From Macrotis lagotis (Eukaryota; Chordata; Mammalia; Peramelemorphia; Peramelidae), in the NCBI RefSeq assembly GCF_037893015.1, contig NC_133660.1, forward strand, positions 284,677,078 to 284,741,077: a stretch of DNA of 64,000 bases, written 5' to 3'. Position numbers and translations under genes: made by a program. The stretch's first letter is position 1. Each line of letters starts with the position of its first letter. The notes below the pieces were generated by a model. That model was not told the DNA's origin, ran no database searches, and was given only the letters and a program-made list of their open reading frames with translations. This document shows, piece by piece, positions 58,668 to 64,000 of the stretch.

Positions 58668-59368
58668 TTTTTGAGGAAGAAATATCAACAACCTTATGCA
58701 AAAAATGTTCTACGTCATTAATAATTAAAAAAATGCAAACAAAAGCAACTCTGAGGTTTCACCATCAGATTGACAAGGCTGATAAAAAGTACAGTGACTA
58801 CTGTTGGAGAGGCTGCAGAAAAAACAGGCCCCTCAGGGGACTATTGGAGCTGTGAATAGGTCTAGTCAGCCCAGAAAGCAATTTGAAACCAAGCTCCAAA
58901 AGTTACTAAAAGTTTTATACCTTTTTTATTTTTAGGTTTTTGCAAGGCAAATGGGCTTCAGTGGCTAGCCCAAGGCCACACAGCTAGGTAATCATTAAGT
59001 GTCTGGGGCCACATTTGAACTCAGGTACTCCTGACTCCAGGGCTGGTGCTCTAACCACTGAGCCACCTACCTGCCCCAAGTTTTATACCTTTCTTGTTAG
59101 TGACACCAACATTAGGATAATCTCCAAAGTCCAAAGAAAAGGGAAGAAGTTGCAAATGTTTCAAAACATTTATTTTTGTATTGGAAATAACTGAAAACTA
59201 AGCTCATGAACAAATCATAGTATTACACATGTATTGTAGTAATACTGTACTGTAAGAAATTATAAAATAATTTCAGAGGAACTTGAGAAGATATATATGA
59301 ACTGATGCAGAGGATAGTGATCAGAACCAAAGAAAACAATTTATACAGTTAAAACAGCATAAAAATGT
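58668..59368 (+). mobile_element. Older LINE-1 ORF2 C-terminal / 3' fragment, interrupted by a SINE
   Basis: Translation gives FHHQIDKADKKYSDYCWRGC, the start of the L1 ORF2 C-terminal Cys motif, which then decays. A WSINE1-like copy (58928-59078, antisense) splits it. The continuation includes gaactgatgcagaggatagt and gatcagaaccaaagaaaaca, as in L1 3' sequence. More diverged than the copy at 59785-60613. Upstream DNA from about 57100 may belong to it. Confidence 0.65.
58928..59078 (-). mobile_element. WSINE1-like SINE, antisense, inside an L1 relic
   Basis: tttttgcaaggcaaatgggc, ccaaggccacacagctaggt and cctgactccagggctggtgc, ending ccacctacctgcccc. The words aaagttttatacctttttt before it and aagttttatacctttc after it repeat the insertion target (target-site duplication). 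Confidence 0.92.
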
Positions 59369-59440
59369 AGTGACCTAGCTATGTGGCCTTGGGCAAGCCA
59401 CGTAACCCCATTTGCCTTGCAAAAACCTAAAAAAAAAATG
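59369..59440 (+). mobile_element. WSINE1-like SINE fragment (3' half)
   Basis: gacctagctatgtggccttg ggcaagccac followed by gccttgcaaaaacc and an A-tail. The 5' half is missing. Confidence 0.8.
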
Positions 59441-59551
59441 TGGTGAGAAATATACTTTGCATGAGTTCACATATATAATGGGCATCATATTGCTTTCCTT
59501 ATCAATGGGGGAAACAATGGATGGAGGGAGAGATTTTGAAACTTGAAATTT

Positions 59552-59698
59552 TATTTTTAGTTGTTTTTTTTTGTAAGGCAATGGGGTTACGTGGCTTGCC
59601 CAAGGCCACACAGTAATTATTATTTGAGGTAGGATTTGAACTCAGGTCCTCCTAACTCCAGGGCCAGTGCTCTATCCACTGCACCACCTAGCCACCCT
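59552..59698 (-). mobile_element. WSINE1-like SINE, antisense
   Basis: tttttttgtaaggcaatggg, cttgcccaaggccacacagt and gaactcaggtcctcctaact, ending ccacctagccaccc. Confidence 0.9.
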
Positions 59699-59784
59699 GA
59701 AACTTGAAATCTTTTAATGAATGTTTAAGAAAAATTTTAAGCAATGGTGTTTTGCTGCTTCTGCCTATATCACTTAAGAAGGAG

Positions 59785-60613
59785 GTATCCAACCTGACAC
59801 CTCTCAGACTGGCCAATATGACCAGAAAGGACAATGATCAATGTTGGAAGGGATGTGGGAAATCTGGGACAATAATACATTGTTGGTGGAGCTGTGAACT
59901 CATCCAACCTTTCTGGAGAGCAATTGGGAATTACGCCCAAAGGGCAATAAAAATGTGCATACCCTTCGACCCAGCAATACCACTACTGGGTCTATACCCT
60001 GAAGAGATGATGAAAAAAGGGTAAAAACATCACTTGTACAAGAATGTTCATGGCAGCCCTGTTTGTGGTGGCAAAGAATTGGAAATCAAATGAATGTCCT
60101 TCAATTGGGGAATGGCTCAGCAAACTGTGGTATATGTATGTCATGGAACATTATTGTTCTATTAGAAACCAGGAGGGACGGGAATTCAGGGAAGCCTGGA
60201 GGAATTTGCATGGACTGATGCAGAGTGAGATGAGCAGAACCAGAAAAACACTGTACACCCTAACAGCACCATGGGGGCAGTGATCAACCTTGATGGACTC
60301 CATTCCATCAGTACAGCAATCAAGGACAATTTGGGGCTGTCTGCAATGCCATCTGTATCCAGAGAAAGAATCGTGGAGTTTGAACAAAGACCAAGGACTA
60401 TTCCCTTTAATTAAAAAAAAAAAGTATCTTAGTATGTGATTTTGCTCTCTCTTATATTTTATTTTTTTTCCTTAAGGATATGTTTTTTCTTTCAACACAT
60501 TCAATTGGAATCAATGTATACCATGGAAACAATGTAAAGACTGGCAAATTGCCTTCTGGGGGTGGGGGGAGGGAAATAAGATTGGGGAAAAATTGTAAAT
60601 TTTAATAAAAACA
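59785..60613 (+). mobile_element. LINE-1 fragment: ORF2 C-terminus and 3'UTR
   Basis: Translation shows the L1 ORF2 C-terminal Cys/His motif CWKGCGKSGTIIHCWWSC, then IPFDPAIPLLGLYP, and in the next frame CTRMFMAALFVVAKNWKSNE and LSKLWYMYVMEHYCSIRNQE. These match the human L1 counterpart block by block. The frame is broken at about 60022 by a one-base shift and stop. The 3'UTR ends in a G-run (gggggtggggggagg) and aattttaataaaa. This is a 5'-truncated, inactive copy of about 830 bp. Confidence 0.9.
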
Positions 60614-60675
60614 GAAATGATTTTTATAAAAAGGAGGTACCCATATGGGACATAATAGGGATTGACTGTGGAAGA

Positions 60676-60775
60676 NNNNNNNNNNNNNNNNNNNNNNNNN
60701 NNNNNNNNNNNNNNNNNNNNNNNNNNNNNNNNNNNNNNNNNNNNNNNNNNNNNNNNNNNNNNNNNNNNNNNNNNN
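60676..60775. other. Assembly gap (100 N)
   Basis: Exactly 100 ambiguous bases, the usual placeholder for a gap of unknown size, inside repetitive DNA. Confidence 0.99.
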
Positions 60776-60935
60776 AGGAAGATTATACATGTAGAAGCTG
60801 TATCAGATTACTACTCACTGTCATGGAGAAGAGGGAGGGGAAAATGTGGAACTCAAAAGCTTACAAAAAGATGAATGTTGAAAACTATCTTTGCATGTAA
60901 TTGAAAAAATAAAATAACATTAAAAAAAGAATCTC
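60776..60935 (+). mobile_element. 3' end of a marsupial non-LTR element (RTE/RTESINE-like?)
   Basis: gctgtatcagattactactc, gaagagggaggggaaaatgt, ggaactcaaaagcttac and gaatgttgaaaactatcttt, then gcatgtaattgaaaaaataaa. Recognised from memory as a common marsupial 3' end; the family name is uncertain. Its 5' part is lost in the gap. Confidence 0.45.
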
Positions 60936-61249
60936 TGCCCCAGTGGATTTCATGGTGTTTGCCTCCTAAAATGATCAGCACGGAATCACAGCATCGCCAG
61001 CTTGGCCAGACCTTGAAAGCTAGCAAGTCTGATTATAGTTCACCCAAAGTTCCCTGAGGATCCCCCAACCCTTCTCCCAACAGAGCAGCCTCCATCACTC
61101 AGATTACTCTCTTGGTTAAGAAGCTTCCCCTGCCCCCAAGTCACACCTAAATACCTTTCTGTCCCACTCATCCATTGCACCTAATTTTTCCCTCTGTCCA
61201 CCCCACAACCTTCTCTTTTCTAGGCTCAAACAGCCTTCAATCAACCTGG

Positions 61250-61700
61250 ACATGTCTTCTTTTCAAGATCTTTATTCCCTTGATCAAGTCAAGTTGTTTT
61301 AAGGAAATTTAAAAAAATTTTTATTGAAATCTTTTGGTTTTTATATCATCTTCATTTTCAAATATACATATCTTTGAAAATGAATAAGAATATATATATG
61401 TATTTCCCCTCTATCTAATAAGCCATACTTTGTAAGAAAGAAGCAATTTGATAAAACCAGTCATCACATAAACAAAATCAGAAAATGTATTAGTATTCCT
61501 CACCCATAGTCCTCCACCTCTGCAAAGAGAGGGGTGGAGCATTTTCTTAGCCCTTCCTCAAAAAGCTGGGTTGGGAACACAGAGAAATGATACAAATCTA
61601 CCCTTAGGGCTCAGAAAGAAAAAAATATAATAAAGTATATACATAAAATAAAATAGAAAATAAATAGAAAAAATATAATAAAATAAATTCATAACAATTT
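61250..61700 (-). mobile_element. Diverged LINE 3'-like sequence, antisense
   Basis: Antisense reading gives gagaggtggaggactatgggtgagg-type phrases and a gttttatcaaattgcttc segment, resembling marsupial LINE 3' ends. AT-rich (taaaataaaat) tract at about 61615-61690. Confidence 0.4.
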
Positions 61701-61859
61701 GAGATGGGGTACTGCGGTGAGAGTGAGGGAAGCAGCACAGCTGGAGAAAATGAGGGGAAAGGCAATGGTGATAAATTTAGCCTTCTACTTAGGTTAGGGA
61801 TTCTAGGGGGCAGCTTGTAGAGGGGGAAGCATTTACTAGGAAATAAATTACCTATCACT

Positions 61860-62030
61860 TTCCATGTCTATGAGTGGCAGCTCAGAACTGTGGAAAGAGG
61901 GTCTGGTCTGATCTTGGGAAAGACTTGGCTTGGAATTCTGCCTCTGATGCTCTACCTTAACTTCCCAAATGTGACTCCTTATTTGTAAAGTGAGTGAGCC
62001 CATTATCTTCAATATTTAAACCTTTTTTTG
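61860..62030 (+). mobile_element. MIR-type SINE fragment
   Basis: ggcagctcagaactgtggaa, gacttggcttggaattctgc, ctctgatgctctaccttaac and tccttatttgtaaagtgag. Confidence 0.5.
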
Positions 62031-62430
62031 TTGTTTGTCATGTCTGACTCTTTGAAACCCCATTGGAGATTTTCTTGGCAAAGATACTGGAATGATTTGC
62101 CATTTCCTTATCCAGCTCCTTTAACAGAAGAGGAAACTGAAGCAAAAAGGGGGAAGGGACTTACCCAGGGTCACACAGCTAGCTAGTCTCTGAGGCTGCA
62201 TTGAACTCAGGTCTTCACAACTCCAGACCTGGAACTCTTTGCATTCTTTTTTTTTTTCTTTGCAAGGCAGTGGGGTGAAGTGGCTTGCCCAAGGCCATAT
62301 AGCTAGATCATTACTAAGTGTCTGAGGCTGGATTTGAACTCAGGTCCTCCTGACTCCAGGGCCAGGGCTCTAGCCACTGTGCCACCTAGCCACCCTACTC
62401 TTCACTCTTTCACCACCTAGCTGCCCTTAT
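62030..62430 (+). mobile_element. CORE-SINE split by a WSINE1-like insertion
   Basis: The left part at 62036-62240 has catgtctgactctttgaaac, gattttcttggcaaagatac and acagaagaggaaactgaagc. The right part at 62397-62428 has ctctttcaccacctagctgc. Between them (62248-62396) sits an antisense WSINE1-like SINE, so the CORE-SINE is the older element. Confidence 0.8.
62248..62396 (-). mobile_element. WSINE1-like SINE, antisense, nested
   Basis: tttttttctttgcaaggcag, ttgcccaaggccatatagct and tcctcctgactccagggcca, ending ccacctagccaccc. Confidence 0.92.
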
Positions 62431-63099
62431 TGGCACTTGCACCAGCTAGGCAGGCAGCAGCTAGGGCCTGAAGTGGTACCTGCCTGTGGTCAAGAAAATT
62501 CACCTTCCTAAGTTCATGACAAATGGGATCAAACCAAAAGTTAGCCATGACTGAGAGATAACCTGACTCAGGTCCAGGCCTGTGCATAGGAGATAGATGT
62601 ACAAACACTGAAGACAAGATCCCATGCAAAGACAAGACAATGTGGGGGGGGCGGGGGGGGCAGTGAAGAGAGAATTAACTGTTGAGGACCTGGGAAGGTT
62701 TCCCAGAGTTCATGGCCCAAGGTTGGGAGGCAGTGATGACAAAAACATTTATCTTGATTTTCTCACAATGGTCTTGGGAAGTAAGCCATAGAAATATCAC
62801 CGTTTCACATTTTTCTCTGAGGAAGGTAGGACTCAGAGAGGCTAAGAAACCTGCCTGAGGTCACACAGCTCACAAATCTTGGAGCAGGGACCTGAACAAA
62901 GGTCCTCGGTCTTTTCCGGGGCCCCATTGCACCAAATTGCCCTTTCTATACACACATGAAGAGAAAACTGGAAAGGCCAAGATCCAGGAAAGATACTAGA
63001 TGAGTCGGGGAGGGAAGGCCTGAACTGGCCTAGAGAAACCTAGAAATGCTCATTGGATAATCAGCAGTTACCCTATCTCCTATTTGGATGTTAGAGGGT

Positions 63100-63247
63100 C
63101 GGCCCACTAGGTGCTGCAGTGGACGAAGCACCGGCCCTTGGAGTCAGGAGGACCTGAGTTCAAATCCGACCTCAGACACTTCATAATGACCTGGCTGTGT
63201 GGCCTTGGGCAAGCCACTCAACCCCATTGCCTTGCAAAAAAACCCCA
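63100..63247 (+). mobile_element. WSINE1-like SINE
   Basis: actaggtgctgcagtggacg, cccttggagtcaggaggacc, ctgagttcaaatccgacctc and tggccttgggcaagccactc, with an A-tail. Confidence 0.92.
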
Positions 63248-63331
63248 AACAGACAAGAATGAATGTTAGAGGGTTAATTCAATTTATCAAGTATTTATTT
63301 AGTGCCTACTTTCCAAGGACATCACTTAATC

Positions 63332-63485
63332 TGTTTTTTAGGTTTTTTTGCAAGACAATGGGGTGAAGTGGCTTGCCCAAGGCCACACAGCTAGGTCATT
63401 ATGAAGTGTCTGAGGCTGGATTTGAACTCAGGTCCTCCTGAACCCCAGGGCCGGTGCTCTGTCCACTGTGCCACCCAGCTGCCCC
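63332..63485 (-). mobile_element. WSINE1-like SINE, antisense
   Basis: ggtttttttgcaagacaatg and cttgcccaaggccacacagc, ending ccacccagctgcccc. It lies 85 bp from the oppositely oriented copy at 63100-63247, forming a potential inverted-repeat stem. The short word acatcacttaatct occurs on both sides as the target-site duplication. Confidence 0.93.
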
Positions 63486-63567
63486 AACATCACTTAATCT
63501 TAACTGCCAATGACCCCATTTGTAAATGAGGATAATCTCTCTACTTCCTCCTTCCTTTGCAGTGTGC

Positions 63568-63632
63568 TTTTTTTAAAATTTTATTTAAGGCAATGGGGTT
63601 TAAGCGACTTGCCTAAGGTCACACAGCTTGGA
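63568..63632 (-). mobile_element. WSINE1-like SINE fragment, antisense
   Basis: tttatttaaggcaatggggt and cttgcctaaggtcacacagc only; the tRNA-like head is missing. Confidence 0.65.
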
Positions 63633-64000
63633 AACCCTTCCAGTGGTACTCAGCCTACAGCTATTAGGACTTCTAGTGCTATCAAGTATGAGAGGGCTTA
63701 AATTGCATCCATTTGGCCCCAGAGGCCAGAACCCGGGAAATGATGCGGTGGGGAAGGGAGTGTTGCCAAGAGGTAGATTCTGGTTCCTGTCTGGTTCCTG
63801 GCAATGGCGGCTGTCCCCAGATCAGTCAGAGAGGGGACGGGTCCTCCAGCTTGGAGTTGAGGCAGGCTGATCACTATGGGGGGGGGGGGTCCTCACAGTG
63901 TCTGAACTGGCCCAGATGGCTGCGGAGGGGCCTTCCCTGGCTGAGCCCATGGGATGCTGGGCTTGTTACAGTATCTCTTGTTACATTGTATCTATTTGTA
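63633..64000. other. Unassigned right edge
   Basis: Unique sequence with one G-run (63880-63890). No gene, repeat or motif I can support. Confidence 0.5.

Noticed and set aside
59704-60283. Two adjacent frames that look like a cellular zinc-motif gene
   Set aside because: The motifs CWKGCGKSGTIIHCWWSC and MFMAALFVVAKNW identify the LINE-1 ORF2 C-terminus.

Overview
This window is mammalian nuclear DNA, and the repeats point to a marsupial. It carries many copies of a tRNA-derived SINE opening with a gggcagctaggtggcgcagt-type head (WSINE1-like; name from memory), CORE-SINEs, the C-terminal end of a marsupial-type LINE-1 ORF2, and much older L2 and L3/CR1 relics. The WSINE1-like copies favour an Australian lineage such as a dasyurid. 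That is inference, not proof. There is no prokaryotic or viral gene content.

Three protein genes can be read exon by exon, and they match the human 11q13.1 block COX8A-OTUB1-MACROD1, shown here in reverse. MACROD1 lies on the + strand. Only its last coding exons are present: a 30-nt microexon at 28436-28465, then exons from 44918 to 46416, and a final 3'UTR exon. Together they encode the equivalent of human residues 173-325 of 325 with no length difference. OTUB1 is complete on the - strand (48115-51044, seven coding exons, 271 aa) and converges on MACROD1. COX8A is complete on the - strand (53648-53959, two exons, 68 aa) upstream of OTUB1.

Positions 1-28435 and 28466-44917 are MACROD1 introns. 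They hold simple repeats, long CT tracts, decayed SINE/LINE copies and several AT-rich, low-repeat islands that look like conserved regulatory elements. A large CpG island (about 2525-4260) inside the first intron carries a strong minus-strand splice donor (exon edge at 3355). In human, FLRT1 is nested antisense inside MACROD1, so this is a good candidate for the FLRT1 promoter and non-coding first exon, with its coding exon beyond base 1. Positions 50200-51700 and 53630-54700 are the OTUB1 and COX8A CpG islands. From about 55.3 kb to the end the DNA becomes AT-richer and is packed with SINE and LINE insertions, plus a 100-N assembly gap.

Functionally the three genes are housekeeping: an ADP-ribosyl hydrolase, a Lys48-directed deubiquitinase/E2 inhibitor, and a cytochrome c oxidase subunit. 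They share a locus but not a pathway that the sequence shows. The most interesting signals are: both ADP-ribose-binding loops of MACROD1 sitting on microexons (30 and 31 nt); a perfect 35-bp hairpin at 55813-55897; the probable nested antisense promoter; and a G-run minisatellite inside the COX8A 3'UTR. I did not find a clearly new multi-gene system.
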